Below are positions 49,533 through 61,613 of a DNA stretch of 64,000 nt, piece by piece. The DNA comes from Shewanella algicola (GTDB taxonomy: Bacteria; Pseudomonadota; Gammaproteobacteria; Enterobacterales; Shewanellaceae), in contig NZ_BMQI01000005.1 of the NCBI RefSeq assembly GCF_014648035.1, positions 1-64,000 of the forward strand. Direction: 5' to 3'. Position 1 is the stretch's first letter. The number at the start of each line of letters is the position of its first letter. The translations under genes were made by a program, and so were the position numbers. The notes beneath the pieces are model-generated. The model was given only the letters and a program-made list of their open reading frames with translations. It did not search any database and was not told where the DNA came from.

Positions 49533-50874
49533 CTCGAGTTATAAAAAAAAACGCAATTATGTGACTAATTGGTTACCAATTACACATCGTGCACGACTTT
49601 TGGGCATTTATGCCGATTTTTGAACAATGAATATAAAATGAATCACTTATCTACTCGCAGTGTGATTTCGCTTCGTGAGTATAAATATCAATTTAACGGC
49701 AACAGCAAAAGCGTTTTCAATGATGTTGTCTTGCTATGGGGTGATAGTCTTGCGGCCTATTAATGAAATAACGGTTTCGACAGTGAAATGTCAATCTGTG
49801 TTCAGATGTGAGGCGGATAAATATGATTCAAATTTTCAAGGACTGCTGAGTAAACACTGATTAAAGAATCTGCTCCTTACCCATAATGTTTGTATGTATT
49901 AGTGACTGAACGGTCTTTAGCGTATAGGCATTACATAGAGTAAATGCATTACAGGGTAGCATTAAGCAAAAACCATTAGAGATGAACCGTAAAATAGTGT
50001 GTTAGTTTGTTGTCGTTGATAATTGATAGTCGTTAATCACTTTCAGTTAATAACAGTCAGTCAATAAAAGCAGTTGAGTCAGCAGACAAAAAGTCGTGTC
50101 GCGTTTTAGCACACTAATTTCAGTGAGTGTTGGGTCAGTAGATCTTGTCAAGGTCGATTGGCACGACGTATAAAGTATCAATTAAATCCTATTCGCTTAT
50201 TCGCTGCTAAATAAGCCTTTATGCTTAACTCACGCAGTATTTTGATCATAATCTTATCACTTTGGTTTATTGCCTATTAAAGGTAAATCTATAATATCTA
50301 ATACTAATTAAGTTACTCGCTTGATCCAATTGTCTTGTAACTGCGTATTTACCGACAAATGTAATTAAATTACATCAACAAATTCTTACGGTTTTATGAA
50401 TTGAGGATGTGCTCGACCCCGCATTCGTATTGGGCTTTAGTGACTTATCCACTAAATCTGTGGATAAACATGTGGACTTCTGCTGTAAATACGCTGCTAA
50501 CCCTTGCTGAGTAAGGATTGGACTTAAAATGTGCTTTTTCATTAGCGACAAATAAAGCCAAATACTATCAATTAGATAGGAAAATCAACTGTTTTATTTT
50601 GTCACTGTTCTGTCAACAGTAAAATTGTAATCACTTTGCATGACAGATTGTGCATTAAATTGTATTTAAGCTTAGTTTTTTAGCGGATTTTAAGGTGTTT
50701 CTCCATGATTTATGAATTTGTTTGCCACTTTCACATTATGTTCTTCATTTTGTCATAATCAAGGTGTTGATGCGGTAATGATCTTATTAATACAGGGAAA
50801 TTGAGTATTAGATATCGCCAATACTCCGTGTTTAGGTATATCATATCGGGTTCTATTTATAAGGGATGTACGTT
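49533..50874. other. long intergenic region without a convincing gene
   Basis: About 1.3 kb between the tRNA-Asn promoter and uvrB. Reading frames are short (up to 64 codons) and lack ribosome-binding sites or recognisable products. The sequence is AT-rich with no tRNA, large hairpin or repeat that I can see. A palindrome ACTGTT-N5-AACAGT lies at 50604-50620. The last 250 bases probably hold the uvrB promoter. Confidence 0.45.
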
Positions 50875-52896
50875 GTGTCAGAGTCTGTTTTTACCTTAGA
50901 GTCCAAATTTGAACCTGCGGGCGATCAGCCCACCGCAATTAACCAACTTGTCGATGGTTTACAGTCTGGCATTGCCAGCCAAACCTTACTCGGGGTGACA
51001 GGATCAGGTAAAACTTACACTATTGCCAATGTGATTAAACAAATGGGTCGGCCAACCATTATTATGGCCCCCAATAAAACCCTTGCTGCCCAACTTTATG
51101 GCGAAATGAAAGAGTTTTTTCCTCACAATGCGGTTGAATACTTTGTTTCTTATTATGATTATTATCAACCAGAGGCGTATGTGCCGGCCTCAAATACTTT
51201 TATTGAAAAAGATGCATCTGTTAATGCCCACATAGAACAAATGCGATTATCTGCGACCAAAGCGCTGTTAGAGCGAAAAGATGTGGTACTGATTGCTTCA
51301 GTGTCAGCCATTTATGGTCTTGGCGATCCAGACTCGTATATGAAAATGCTGTTGCACCTTCGTCAAGGCGACTTTATGGGGCAGCGTGACATACTTATTC
51401 GCTTAAGTGAGCTGCAATATACCCGTAATGACATTGAACTGCAGCGAGGCACTTACCGTGTGCGAGGTGAGGTGATTGATATCTTCCCGGCGGAATCTGA
51501 ACGTGAAGCTATTCGGATTGAACTGTTTGATGATGAAATTGAACGTTTAAGTGAGTTTGACCCACTCACCGGGCAAATTAACAAACGTATCGTTAGAACC
51601 ACGATTTACCCTAAAACGCATTATGTCACGCCTCGTGAAAAAATCTTAGCAGCAACGGAAGAGATTAAAGAAGAGTTGCGTGAACGCCGGCAATTTTTGC
51701 TCGACAATAATAAGTTGATAGAAGCACAACGGATCACCGAACGTGTGCAATACGATGTCGAAATGATGGTTGAGTTAGGCTATTGCTCAGGCATTGAAAA
51801 CTACTCGCGCTACTTGTCGGGGCGCAGCACCGGAGAAGGGCCGCCAACGCTATTGGATTACTTACCTGCTGATGGTTTGTTAATTATTGATGAATCACAC
51901 GTCACGGTGCCGCAAATTGGTGCCATGTATAAAGGCGATCGTAGCCGTAAAATGAATCTGGTTGAATATGGATTCCGCTTACCATCCGCGTTAGACAATC
52001 GTCCGTTAATGTTCGAAGAATTCGAGCGCTTAATGCCACAAACCATTTTTGTGTCAGCGACACCGAGTCAGTACGAGCTTGATAAAAGTGACGGCGAAGT
52101 TGCCGAGCAGGTGGTGCGGCCAACCGGATTACTTGACCCCGTATTAGAAGTACGCCCCGTGGCGATTCAGGTTGATGACTTATTATCTGAGATTCATAAA
52201 CGCGTAGCAGTGAATGAACGGGTATTAGTCACTACGTTAACCAAACGTATGTCTGAAGACTTAACAGAATACCTCGACGAACATGGCGTTAAAGTGCGCT
52301 ATTTGCATTCTGATATCGATACCGTTGAGCGTATCGAAATTATTCGCGATCTTCGCTTAGGTCACTTTGATGTGCTTGTCGGGATTAACTTGTTACGCGA
52401 AGGGTTAGATTTACCCGAAGTGTCCTTGGTGTGTATTCTCGATGCGGATAAAGAAGGCTTTTTACGCTCAGAACGTTCACTTATTCAGACAATTGGCCGC
52501 GCTGCACGTAACGTTAACGGTAAAGTTATCCTTTATGCAGACAGAATTACCAATTCAATGGCCAAAGCCATGGGAGAAACTGAACGTCGACGTGAAAAAC
52601 AACACCAGCATAATCTTAAACTCGGTATTGTGCCACGCGGTGTGGTGAAGAGCATTACTGATGTTATGGATGTGGGTGAAGCGAAACAAGCTAAAGGCCA
52701 GCGCAGCCAATCAGGTAAGTATGCTGAGGTTGCCGATAAACGTGCAACTTATGCCAGTGTTGCCGATCTTAGTCATCAAATTGATGCCCTAGAAAAACAA
52801 ATGCACGAACATGCTAAAAATCTCGAGTTTGAACAAGCTGCAGCACTGCGCGATGAAGTGAAACATCTACGCGAACAAATTATTTTAAACAGTTAA
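50875..52896 (+). CDS. uvrB: excinuclease ABC subunit B
   Basis: The damage-verifying helicase-like subunit of nucleotide excision repair. The 673-residue protein has Walker [11 protein letters not shown] (about 40-49), the DNA-wedging beta-hairpin region [22 protein letters not shown], helicase motifs V and VI ([23 protein letters not shown]), and the C-terminal UVR domain that contacts UvrC ([23 protein letters not shown]). I choose GTG 50875, nine bases after AAGGG; ATG 50866 is in frame but touches that site. Confidence 0.97.
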   Translation: MSESVFTLESKFEPAGDQPTAINQLVDGLQSGIASQTLLGVTGSGKTYTIANVIKQMGRPTIIMAPNKTLAAQLYGEMKEFFPHNAVEYFVSYYDYYQPEAYVPASNTFIEKDASVNAHIEQMRLSATKALLERKDVVLIASVSAIYGLGDPDSYMKMLLHLRQGDFMGQRDILIRLSELQYTRNDIELQRGTYRVRGEVIDIFPAESEREAIRIELFDDEIERLSEFDPLTGQINKRIVRTTIYPKTHYVTPREKILAATEEIKEELRERRQFLLDNNKLIEAQRITERVQYDVEMMVELGYCSGIENYSRYLSGRSTGEGPPTLLDYLPADGLLIIDESHVTVPQIGAMYKGDRSRKMNLVEYGFRLPSALDNRPLMFEEFERLMPQTIFVSATPSQYELDKSDGEVAEQVVRPTGLLDPVLEVRPVAIQVDDLLSEIHKRVAVNERVLVTTLTKRMSEDLTEYLDEHGVKVRYLHSDIDTVERIEIIRDLRLGHFDVLVGINLLREGLDLPEVSLVCILDADKEGFLRSERSLIQTIGRAARNVNGKVILYADRITNSMAKAMGETERRREKQHQHNLKLGIVPRGVVKSITDVMDVGEAKQAKGQRSQSGKYAEVADKRATYASVADLSHQIDALEKQMHEHAKNLEFEQAAALRDEVKHLREQIILNS

Positions 52897-53248
52897 GCCT
52901 TGTTGTTAGATTGACGTCTCGCTTGTGGCTAAGGTGTTTTGATATCTACACACGGTTGTAATGAGTAAAATAGGGCGCGACTGTAAAACACTGCCGCGCT
53001 ATTTATCAACGCATTGTCGTGTTAATCATTGCTGAACTAACGGCCTGTTTTGAGGTGACTTCGCTTAACAAAACGCTAAGTATCCTTGTCATTAATGTCG
53101 AAAAAATACTGTTTAAATATCTGTTTATAACTTGACTGATACTTATATTAACGTCTAAATTTTTAACTCAGCTGAACTCAAGGTTAGCCAATATATTTAA
53201 TTGTTTATCGTGTACTTAGCAAAATGAAAATACCAATAAAGGTCATTT
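52897..53248. other. intergenic region between uvrB and the EAL pseudogene
   Basis: About 350 bases with no reading frame of note. An imperfect hairpin at 52969-53004 (AATAGGGCGCG against CGCGCTATT) could be a weak uvrB terminator, though the T tail is poor. Confidence 0.4.
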
Positions 53249-54020
53249 ATGAATGAAGAACTGACGATTTGCAATGCAACTGCTTGTCATTAATGTTCGA
53301 TGCCAATGAACTTGATTTTGACTTTACTATGGCATTTCAGCCCATTATTAATTGCCAAACTCAACAGGTATTTGGTTACGAGGCCTTAGTTCGTGGGCTC
53401 AATAATGAGTCGGCTTACTCTATCATTTCTCTAGTGAATGACGATAACCGATACCTATTTGATCAACTTTGTCGGGTTAAAGCCATCGCCTTAGCGGCTA
53501 AACTGGGCATCAACTCAATGTTGATATTAACTTTTTACCAAATGCTATTTATAAGCCAGAAAGGTGCATTCGTACCACGTTCGAGGCGGCTAAACAGTAT
53601 CAGTTTCCCACCCAGCAGATTATGTTTGAGTTTACCGAGGTTGAAAAAATAGAAGACAGTGAACACATCAAAAAAATTGTTAATTATTATCAAGCGTTAG
53701 GATTTAAAACCGCGAACGATGACTTTGGTTCTGGTTTTTCTGGGTTGAATTTATTAGCCGACTTCCAAACTGATATTATTAAGCTTGATATGGGGATTAT
53801 CCGCAATATTGACTTAAATAGCACTCGTCAGGTCATCGTCAACCATTGCTTGAATATGATGCAAGAACTCAATATCACGGTGTTAGCCGAAGGGATAGAA
53901 ACTATGGAGGAGTATTTTTGGTTAAAAAATGCCGGAATCGAACTGATGCAAGGTTATCTTTTTGCTAAGCCCGGTTTTGAATCTTTGCCCGAAATTGATT
54001 TTACATTGCTCAAGGCATAA
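53249..54020 (+). pseudogene. frameshifted EAL-domain (cyclic-di-GMP phosphodiesterase) gene
   Basis: Two overlapping frames together spell one EAL domain. The first (53269-53652) has MAFQPIINCQTQQVFGYEALVRG. The second (from about 53530 in the other frame, to 54020) has NFLPNAIYKPERCIRTTFEA, then MFEFTEVEKIED, TANDDFGSGFSGL, IKLDMGI, VLAEGIE and GYLFAKPG. One missing base near 53524 restores continuity (ML-NINFLPNA). At the 5' end an ATG at 53249 reads MNEELTICNATAC and stops, so a second shift near 53285 is likely. All catalytic motifs are intact across the pieces, so the damage is recent or a sequence error. Confidence 0.85.
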
Positions 54021-54031
54021 TCAAATAATAA

Positions 54032-54056
54032 AAAACGCGCCATCAAGGCGCGTTTT
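54032..54056. terminator. bidirectional terminator between EAL pseudogene and asnS
   Basis: Stem AAAACGCGCC / GGCGCGTTTT with loop ATCAA. On the minus strand a long T-rich tail follows, so it mainly serves asnS. Confidence 0.85.
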
Positions 54057-54085
54057 AACATTTATTTGCTTATGGTATTAGCGTA

Positions 54086-55486
54086 TTAGAAGTTAGCCGA
54101 ACGTGGTGCTCGTGGGAACGGAATAACATCGCGGATGTTGTTCACGCCAGTCACGTAAGACACTAAACGTTCAAACCCTAAACCAAACCCTGAATGAGGC
54201 ACTGTGCCATAACGGCGCAGATCACGGTACCACCAGTAGTCTTCCTGGCTTAATTCCATTTCAGCTAAACGAGCATCTAACACGTCTAAACGCTCTTCAC
54301 GCTGCGCACCACCAATGATTTCACCGATGCCTGGTGCCAGTACATCCATTGCAGCAACGGTTTTACCGTCATCGTTTAAACGCATGTAGAAGGCTTTAAT
54401 GTCTTTCGGGTAGTTTTTCACAACAACCGGTGCTTTAAAGTGTTCTTCTGCTAGGTAACGCTCATGTTCAGACTGTAAATCGATACCCCATTCAACTGGG
54501 AATTCAAAAGTCTTACCACAGTTTTTCAGGATTTCAACCGCGTCAGTGTAATCAACCTGAGCAAAATCGCTGCTCACAAACGACTGCAAACGCTCAACCA
54601 CGGTGTTATCAACACGTTGGTTAAAGAAGTTCAAATCATCCATACGTTCTTCAAGCACGGCGTTGAATGCAAACTTAAGCATTTTTTCAGCGAGCTCAGC
54701 TGCATCATCTAATGTCGCGAAAGCCACTTCTGGCTCAACCATCCAGAATTCAGCAAGGTGACGAGTGGTGTTTGAGTTTTCAGCGCGGAACGTTGGGCCA
54801 AAGGTATACACTTTAGACAATGCACAAGCGTAGGTTTCAGCGTTTAACTGACCAGAGACCGTTAAGAACGATTCTTTACCAAAAAAGTCTTTATCGTAGT
54901 CCACTTTACCAGCGTCAGTGCGCGGCAAGTTTTCCATGTCTAATGTTGATACACGGAACATTTCACCAGCACCTTCACAGTCAGATGCGGTGATCAATGG
55001 GGTCGATACCCAAATGAAACCTTCTTGGTGATAGAAGCGGTGAATTGCTTGTGATAAACAGTTACGAACGCGAGCAACTGCACCAATAATGTTGGTACGT
55101 GGGCGCAAGTGGGCAAGTTCACGTAAATGCTCAATAGAGTGGCGCTTAGCTGACATTGGGTAGGTATCTGGGTCATCAACAAAACCGGTGACAACCACTT
55201 CACTCACTTGTAGCTCAAATGCTTGGCCAGCACCTGGAGAAGCCACAACTTCACCAGTCATGACGACAGAACAGCCGGCAGTCAATTTCAATACATCGTC
55301 ATTGTAATTGGCTAGGCTATTTGGCACGACACCCTGAATTGGGTCGAAACATGAACCGTCATAAACGGCCAAGAATGAGATACCAGCTTTAGAATCACGA
55401 CGAGTTCTAACCCAGCCACGAACCGTGACTTGCGAACCGATGGCGTGTTCACCTTTAAATACAGAAGCGACAGATGTAATGCTCAT
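54086..55486 (-). CDS. asnS: asparaginyl-tRNA synthetase
   Basis: A class II synthetase charging tRNA-Asn; five tRNA-Asn genes lie 4.6 kb away. The 466-residue protein has an N-terminal OB fold ([25 protein letters not shown]), [43 protein letters not shown] (motif 2 region) and motif 3 [18 protein letters not shown], ending [19 protein letters not shown] lies before ATG 55486. Confidence 0.97.
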   Translation of the reverse strand: MSITSVASVFKGEHAIGSQVTVRGWVRTRRDSKAGISFLAVYDGSCFDPIQGVVPNSLANYNDDVLKLTAGCSVVMTGEVVASPGAGQAFELQVSEVVVTGFVDDPDTYPMSAKRHSIEHLRELAHLRPRTNIIGAVARVRNCLSQAIHRFYHQEGFIWVSTPLITASDCEGAGEMFRVSTLDMENLPRTDAGKVDYDKDFFGKESFLTVSGQLNAETYACALSKVYTFGPTFRAENSNTTRHLAEFWMVEPEVAFATLDDAAELAEKMLKFAFNAVLEERMDDLNFFNQRVDNTVVERLQSFVSSDFAQVDYTDAVEILKNCGKTFEFPVEWGIDLQSEHERYLAEEHFKAPVVVKNYPKDIKAFYMRLNDDGKTVAAMDVLAPGIGEIIGGAQREERLDVLDARLAEMELSQEDYWWYRDLRRYGTVPHSGFGLGFERLVSYVTGVNNIRDVIPFPRAPRSANF

Positions 55487-55786
55487 TGTTGCTTAATTCT
55501 CCAACGTATCGAATTATGAATATAAATTTGGGGTTTATCTTACCTTGCTGGTGGCTTTTCTCAAGCTGAAAACGCTTTTCTATTGCGATTATTATGTTAC
55601 TTTTAAATAAGCCGCTTAAATATTTGGCAAATGAGTGAGTTAAGCCAAAGCTTATTCGCAGATTTAGCCGATATAATGAAAAAGTCACTCAATAGTGAGT
55701 ACTCAGATTATCACTGGCATATAAAACGGTTTACACACTGTTTATGTTGTATGCACAAATGTGTGGTATTAACCAAGGAACAGAAC

Positions 55787-56122
55787 ATGTCTCGATTAGG
55801 CGTTCTACAAGTCATATTAACCGTGTTGTCGCTGTTAGGCTGGAGTTTAGCCATTTATGCTCTGATTATTTACGGTGAGGCTAGGCCAGATCGCGCTGTC
55901 GGTTACTTTTTAAGTAAAGGTGTGTCTGTGCGTTTGTATTGGGATCCGGACTTAACGATTAAGTTAGAATATTTGATTTGGTGTTGCGCTGCGGTAAGTT
56001 TTTTAAATTTACTGGTCAATTTCTATGCGAAAACCACCACCAGAATGGGTTTCTGGGTCAATATCCCTCTGTTGTTAGTGGTGTCATTGTCTGCTGGGTT
56101 ATATATCCGCTACGTAGTGTGA
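55787..56122 (+). CDS. small membrane protein with three predicted helices
   Basis: A 111-residue protein with hydrophobic segments at about 8-30, 63-85 and 93-111 and a conserved-looking YGEARPDRAVGYFLSKG loop between the first two. I start it at ATG 55787, where AGGAAC precedes; the frame extends upstream to 55631 but that part is not hydrophobic and lacks a site. Family not recognised. It is convergent with the Nudix gene. Confidence 0.65.
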   Translation: MSRLGVLQVILTVLSLLGWSLAIYALIIYGEARPDRAVGYFLSKGVSVRLYWDPDLTIKLEYLIWCCAAVSFLNLLVNFYAKTTTRMGFWVNIPLLLVVSLSAGLYIRYVV

Positions 56123-56136
56123 TGGTGATTATGCGA

Positions 56137-56712
56137 TTATTCGTGAGTCACATGACGGCATAATAAATCAATAATGGCTGCAGTAACGCCCCAAATAAAG
56201 CGGTCTTCAAATGGCATAAAATGGACACGGTATCGTTTACCATGACGGTAATGAAACACCTCATGTCGATTGTCTTTTTCAATAAAAAAGCTCAACGGTA
56301 CAGTAAAACAATCTGCAACTTCACCAGGATCAATCAGTAAATCAAAGGGTTGTTTTATTAAACCGACCACAGGGGTGATTTCAAAGCCTGTGAAGGTTTT
56401 GTGCGCCGGAAAGATCCCTAATACATCCACATTACTAGCTAATAAACCAATTTCTTCATTGGCTTCTCTTAATGCAGTATGGACCATATTGATGTCTGTT
56501 GGCTCAGCTTTACCGCCAGGAAAACTAATTTGTCCAGGGTGATGACGTAAATGCAGTGGTCGTTGCGTTAATATCAATTGCAATTGTTGATCTATTTCAA
56601 TAATCGGGATTAACACGGCAGCCTGACGGCCTAAATACGAGGTCGGTGCAGACGCAATTGCTGCACTGAGTTGATGTAAATTATAGCGTATTTTAAATTC
56701 GTGTTTATTCAA
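56137..56712 (-). CDS. nudL: Nudix hydrolase, CoA pyrophosphatase type
   Basis: A 191-residue hydrolase of the YeaB/NudL group, predicted to cleave CoA to phosphopantetheine and adenosine phosphate. The Nudix box is FPGGKAEPTDI followed by ALREANEEIGL. The CoA-family block LRHHPGQISFPGGK before it and the downstream GFEITPVVGLI and FIWGVTAAII support the subtype. It ends 14 bases from the convergent membrane-protein gene. Confidence 0.88.
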   Translation of the reverse strand: MNKHEFKIRYNLHQLSAAIASAPTSYLGRQAAVLIPIIEIDQQLQLILTQRPLHLRHHPGQISFPGGKAEPTDINMVHTALREANEEIGLLASNVDVLGIFPAHKTFTGFEITPVVGLIKQPFDLLIDPGEVADCFTVPLSFFIEKDNRHEVFHYRHGKRYRVHFMPFEDRFIWGVTAAIIDLLCRHVTHE

Positions 56713-57136
56713 AAGGCGACTCTTTTTTACCTGTAAAAATTGGTTATTTATTTATCATAACAGGACCCAGTTAACAGACAAAGACTATTCCGCTTGTGTA
56801 AGGCATTAAAAAGTGGGCTTCTTGATCAGTAACTCTTTGGTATCATGCATAAAACACGCCCAATAATACCAGCTTGATGTTATCGCACTAAATCTCTTTT
56901 TATGATCAATTATTGCACTATCTTTGTTTGTTATGCGCTGTTATAGTGCAAGAAGATAGTTTAAAACATATGTCTTACATAGCTGTTTTATCGATTAATT
57001 ATCTTTTTAACTTTCTGATTTATAATGGTTTATTCTTGTCATTTTTCTGCCATTAATTTGTCGCTATATTGTTACGATTAACTGGCATGGTAACTGCTGG
57101 GATTCATGCAGTTAATAATCGCGAGGGAAGACAAAT
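56713..57136. promoter_or_regulatory. regulatory region upstream of the glycogen operon
   Basis: About 424 bases between the divergent Nudix gene and malQ. It contains TTGCACTAT (56913-56921) and its inverted copy ATAGTGCAA (56943-56951), plus a third GCACTA at 56885. These copies sit about 30 bases apart, that is about three helical turns. This pattern suggests operator sites for an unknown regulator. GAGGGAAG precedes the malQ start. Confidence 0.45.
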
Positions 57137-59326
57137 ATGGAACTTGAGAAGTTGCTGTATTTGCAAGGCGTTGGAGCAGAGTTTATCGATTGTGTCGGTA
57201 AACTGGTTTACATACCTGCTAAGGATAGGCAGGGCATATTAACTACGATGTTAATACCTACATCGTTTAATCAACATCAATGTGATCCTTCCGAATATCC
57301 GCATTTACTGACCGAACAAAATATCGCTCAACGTATTGAGCAGTTAGATGTAAATCCTTGGTTGGTGCCATTGCACCGTTTTCAATGGTGTGAAATCGAC
57401 AACCCCCACATTGATGTGCAATTACCCGATAATTATCCCTTCGCGTTTAAAGCCACCATTTATGGTGAGGGCATAGACACCTTAACGGTGACAGCGAGCT
57501 GTCAAGATTGTGACATCGTTGGTGAGTACTATTATGGTGGGCAACGTTACTGTCAGTATCGTTTGGTGTTAGACAAACCCAATTTGCACTTAGGTTACCA
57601 TCATATAAGCCTAGCGTTTATTGGTGATTCTACGCGGGTGAGCACCTTATACGGTCAAATTATGCTAGCGCCACCAACCGCATATCAAGGTCGCCTCGCG
57701 GCACATTCTCAAGCACAAAAGCAACCTTGGGGTTTAAACGCGCAATTGTATGCCATGCGCAGCGGTCAACAATGGGGAATTGGTGACTTTGGGAACCTCG
57801 CCGAACTCATTGATTATGCCGCCCAAGCCGGAGCCGATTTTATTCTGCTTAATCCACTGCACGCGTTAGACATCAGTCAGCCAGAAAATCCCAGTCCTTA
57901 TAGCCCTACCGATCGCCGCCGTTTAAATCCTTTGTACATTCAAATTGAAGCGGTTTTCGAATACAAAGCAGTGCAAAAAGAACTCACAACTGAACCGTGG
58001 CAGCAAAAGAAGCAAACGTTAAATCAAGCACAATTGATTAATTATGAAGAGGTACAGCTGCTTAAATACGCAGCGTTTGAAAAGTTGTATCAAATATTTT
58101 GTCAGCAACACAAAAAGTATGAAACCACTAGGTATCATGCTTACTTAAACTTTGTGGAACAGGACGAAATAGCATTGATGCAGTTTGTTCACAAAGAGAT
58201 TGAATTAGGTTCGAAATTTTTCACTCAAGAAGTCGGCTTCTATTTGTACTTGCAGTTTATTGCTAGTGAGCAATTAGAAGCATGCCAGCTTAATGCAAAA
58301 CAATGCGGTATGAGCATTGGCCTTATTCGGGATTTAGCAGTGGGTGCGGTGAGTCATGGCGCTGAAGTGAGTGCCAATTTAGCATTGTTTTGCGATAACG
58401 CCAGTATTGGTGCACCGCCAGATCCTTTTGCAGAGCAAGGGCAAAATTGGGGATTAACCCCATTTGACCCAGTAAAATTAAAGCAACATGATTTTAGCCA
58501 TTTTATCCAATTGGTGCGCAGTAATATGCAACATTGCGGTGCATTACGGATTGACCATGTCATGGGCTTATTACGTTTATGGTGGTGGCCACTTAACCGC
58601 GAGTTAGGCGAAGGCAGTTACGTTTATTACCCGGTTGAAACCCTATTAGCCATTGTGTGTCTTGAAAGCCAACGTGCCCGCTGTCTTGTTATAGGTGAAG
58701 ATCTTGGCATTGTACCGCCTGAAATTGTATCGCGTTTAGCGCAAGCAGGGGTGTTCTCTAACGAGTTGTTTTACTTCTGCAAAGATTACGATCGCTTTAA
58801 ATCACCAAAAGAGTATAAACATCAAAGCTTAATGATGCTGGCTAATCATGATGTGCCTACCATTAAAGCGTGGTGGACGGGTGATGATCTTAAATTACGG
58901 CGACAACTGCAGTTAATCGATAACGACGAACGATTACTTTACGTTTTGCATACTCGTCAGCTTGAAAAACAACAGTTAATCCATTTATTGGTTGAGCAGG
59001 GGGCGATTGAACCTGTTGCTGATGACAATATTGATCAAATTGATTTTGAGGTGTTATTACTGGCATGGATATCGGTGGCCGCTAGAGGCAATGCACAATT
59101 ATTCAGTGTGCAATTGAGTGATTTAGTTGCTGATGAGCATGGGGTCAATATTCCAGGTACATGGAAAGAATTTCCAAACTGGCAACGTCGTTTGCCATTG
59201 AGCATTCAAGAAATGTCACACAGCGTTAAAGTACAGCAAAGGTTGAATGCAATTAAACAATCAAGACAGGCTAGCGGCCAACAATTTGCTGCCAATATGT
59301 CTTCATCCAACAACTCAGAACAATAA
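57137..59326 (+). CDS. malQ: 4-alpha-glucanotransferase (amylomaltase)
   Basis: This enzyme transfers glucan segments between maltodextrins. The 729-residue GH77 protein has an N-terminal beta-domain (about 1-190) and a catalytic barrel with [34 protein letters not shown], the nucleophile region [15 protein letters not shown], the acid/base region [15 protein letters not shown] and [17 protein letters not shown]. It is the first gene of a glycogen operon; glgB follows after 13 bases. Confidence 0.95.
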   Translation: MELEKLLYLQGVGAEFIDCVGKLVYIPAKDRQGILTTMLIPTSFNQHQCDPSEYPHLLTEQNIAQRIEQLDVNPWLVPLHRFQWCEIDNPHIDVQLPDNYPFAFKATIYGEGIDTLTVTASCQDCDIVGEYYYGGQRYCQYRLVLDKPNLHLGYHHISLAFIGDSTRVSTLYGQIMLAPPTAYQGRLAAHSQAQKQPWGLNAQLYAMRSGQQWGIGDFGNLAELIDYAAQAGADFILLNPLHALDISQPENPSPYSPTDRRRLNPLYIQIEAVFEYKAVQKELTTEPWQQKKQTLNQAQLINYEEVQLLKYAAFEKLYQIFCQQHKKYETTRYHAYLNFVEQDEIALMQFVHKEIELGSKFFTQEVGFYLYLQFIASEQLEACQLNAKQCGMSIGLIRDLAVGAVSHGAEVSANLALFCDNASIGAPPDPFAEQGQNWGLTPFDPVKLKQHDFSHFIQLVRSNMQHCGALRIDHVMGLLRLWWWPLNRELGEGSYVYYPVETLLAIVCLESQRARCLVIGEDLGIVPPEIVSRLAQAGVFSNELFYFCKDYDRFKSPKEYKHQSLMMLANHDVPTIKAWWTGDDLKLRRQLQLIDNDERLLYVLHTRQLEKQQLIHLLVEQGAIEPVADDNIDQIDFEVLLLAWISVAARGNAQLFSVQLSDLVADEHGVNIPGTWKEFPNWQRRLPLSIQEMSHSVKVQQRLNAIKQSRQASGQQFAANMSSSNNSEQ

Positions 59327-59339
59327 TGGATCATTGTAT

Positions 59340-61565
59340 ATGACTGTAGCGACTCCATATTTTCATCAAGGTAGCGATATCGCGTTATTAAATGGTGAAT
59401 ACACTGATGTGTTTTCATTGCTTGGCATGCACAGTAGTGATGACGACAAAGGATTAATTGTTCGTTGTTATGTACCTGGTGCGATATCGGTTGATGTGAT
59501 TACTCTGAAAGATGGCCGAAAAGTAGCGAGCCTTGAACACATTAATGACCAGGGTTTATTTGCCGGCAAAATGGGCCGCAGAGTGAAACCTTTTACTTAT
59601 CAACTGCGGGTACAATTTCCACTTTGTGAACAACTTATTAATGATCCATACCAATACGACAGTTTATTAGACCCACAAGATGTGTATTTATTTGGTGAAG
59701 GCAGCCAGTTACAGACATATCATTTTCAAGGGGCTAACTGGCGCGAACATAAAGGTGTCACTGGCGTACATTTTTGTGTGTGGGCGCCAAATGCTAAAAA
59801 AGTCGCATTAATAGGTGATTTTAATGCATGGGATCAAAAACGACATATTCTGCGCTTCCACCCAGCGAGTGGTTTGTGGGATATCTTTATCGTTGAGGTG
59901 GAAGCCGATCAGCATTACAAATTTGCGATTACCGATGAGCATGGTCACGTGGTCGTAAAGTCAGATCCTTATGCCGTGTCGATGCAACCATCGCCGCATA
60001 ACGCATCTAAAATTCCTTCACCAGCATTATATCAATGGCAAGACCAGCAATGGCTTAAGGATCGTAGCCAAAGCCACAGCCATAATCAGCCAATGTCGAT
60101 TTATGAGGTGCACTTAGCGTCTTGGCGAAGAACCGGCGAGGAAGGCCAAGAATATACTGATTATGTACAGTTAATTAACGAGTTGGTGCCCTATGTAAAA
60201 GAGATGGGGTTTACCCATTTACAATTGATGCCAATTAGCGAGTTTCCCTTTGACGGTTCATGGGGGTATCAACCCGTAGGTCTGTACGCGCCGACTTATC
60301 GGTTTGGTGATGCTAATGGCCTTAAAGCGTTTATTGATGCGTGTCATCAACAAGATATTGCCGTGTTGCTCGACTGGGTGCCGGCGCATTTTCCTCGTGA
60401 TCCCCATGGTCTGGTGCGTTTTGATGGCAGTTGTTTATATGAGCATCAAGACCCACGTAAAGGTGAACACCCTGATTGGGACACGTTAATTTATAACTAT
60501 GGCCGCGCTGAAGTGCGCAGTTTTTTATACAGTAATGCCTATTATTGGCTCGATGAATTCCATTTTGATGGGTTGCGTTTAGATGCGGTGTCATCGATGT
60601 TATATCTTGATTACAGCCGTAATGCTGATCAGTGGGTACCCAATGAATTTGGTGGGCGTGAAAACCTGCAAGCCATTCAATTTTTACAAGAATTGAATGC
60701 CCGTATGTACCAGTGTTTTCCGGGTATCAATATGATTGCTGAAGAATCCACAGCATGGCCGGGTGTCACTCAAGCAACTGATCAAAATGGTTTAGGTTTC
60801 GGCTTTAAGTGGAACATGGGTTGGATGAATGACACATTACGTTATATCAGCTGCGATCCACTTTACCGTCGTTTTCATCACGGCGAGCTCACATTTAGCT
60901 TAGTATATGCCTTTACCGAACAATTCATTTTATCGTTAAGCCATGATGAAGTGGTGCATGGAAAAGGGTCTTTACTGCACAAAATTCCGGGTGATGATTG
61001 GCAAAAATTTGCCACATTACGCGCTTATTATGGCTATATGTGGTCGCATCCGGGTAAAAAACTGCTGTTTATGGGCAATGAGTTTGCTCAACGTAATGAA
61101 TGGAATCATAACCAAAGCCTTGATTGGCATTTACTCGAATATGCACCTCATCAAGGCATGCAAGATTGGGTTCGTGACCTTAATCAGCTTTACCAACAAA
61201 CCCCCGCACTATACGAATGCGACCATCAAAGTGACGGTTTTGCCTGGTTTGATTGCAACAATGCTGACAACAACATTTTGGTTTACTGCCGTTACGCTAG
61301 AGACAAACAACAACACGCGATAATTGTAGTGAATATGTCTCCGCAAGTGCATCAGGGTTTCCGTCTTGGGCTACCCAGTGCAGGGCAATATACCGAAGCA
61401 CTCAACAGCGATCACCACTATTACGGTGGCAGTCATGTGATTAATGAAGGCCCATTGGAAACACAAACCACGCCATGGCAGGGTATGGATAACAGTATCG
61501 TGATTACTGTTCCCCCTCTAGGTTGTACTATTTTTGTGCCAGAAGCACTCGACCCCGCTGAATAG
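59340..61565 (+). CDS. glgB: 1,4-alpha-glucan branching enzyme
   Basis: This enzyme makes the alpha-1,6 branches of glycogen. The 741-residue GH13 protein has two N-terminal carbohydrate-binding modules (about 30-120 and 135-230; [23 protein letters not shown]), then the barrel with [10 protein letters not shown], the nucleophile in [17 protein letters not shown], the acid Glu in [13 protein letters not shown] and [16 protein letters not shown] use ATG 59340; the frame is open further upstream into malQ. The ribosome-binding site is weak, suggesting coupling to malQ. Confidence 0.96.
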   Translation: MTVATPYFHQGSDIALLNGEYTDVFSLLGMHSSDDDKGLIVRCYVPGAISVDVITLKDGRKVASLEHINDQGLFAGKMGRRVKPFTYQLRVQFPLCEQLINDPYQYDSLLDPQDVYLFGEGSQLQTYHFQGANWREHKGVTGVHFCVWAPNAKKVALIGDFNAWDQKRHILRFHPASGLWDIFIVEVEADQHYKFAITDEHGHVVVKSDPYAVSMQPSPHNASKIPSPALYQWQDQQWLKDRSQSHSHNQPMSIYEVHLASWRRTGEEGQEYTDYVQLINELVPYVKEMGFTHLQLMPISEFPFDGSWGYQPVGLYAPTYRFGDANGLKAFIDACHQQDIAVLLDWVPAHFPRDPHGLVRFDGSCLYEHQDPRKGEHPDWDTLIYNYGRAEVRSFLYSNAYYWLDEFHFDGLRLDAVSSMLYLDYSRNADQWVPNEFGGRENLQAIQFLQELNARMYQCFPGINMIAEESTAWPGVTQATDQNGLGFGFKWNMGWMNDTLRYISCDPLYRRFHHGELTFSLVYAFTEQFILSLSHDEVVHGKGSLLHKIPGDDWQKFATLRAYYGYMWSHPGKKLLFMGNEFAQRNEWNHNQSLDWHLLEYAPHQGMQDWVRDLNQLYQQTPALYECDHQSDGFAWFDCNNADNNILVYCRYARDKQQHAIIVVNMSPQVHQGFRLGLPSAGQYTEALNSDHHYYGGSHVINEGPLETQTTPWQGMDNSIVITVPPLGCTIFVPEALDPAE

Positions 61566-61613
61566 TATTAGCGCTGAACAGTCTTTAGGCTTATTTACAT
61601 GTAGGGATTCAGT

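Noticed and set aside
49569..49860. Two overlapping small plus-strand frames (64 and 61 codons)
   Set aside because: No ribosome-binding site, no recognisable product, and ordinary chance length for AT-rich DNA.
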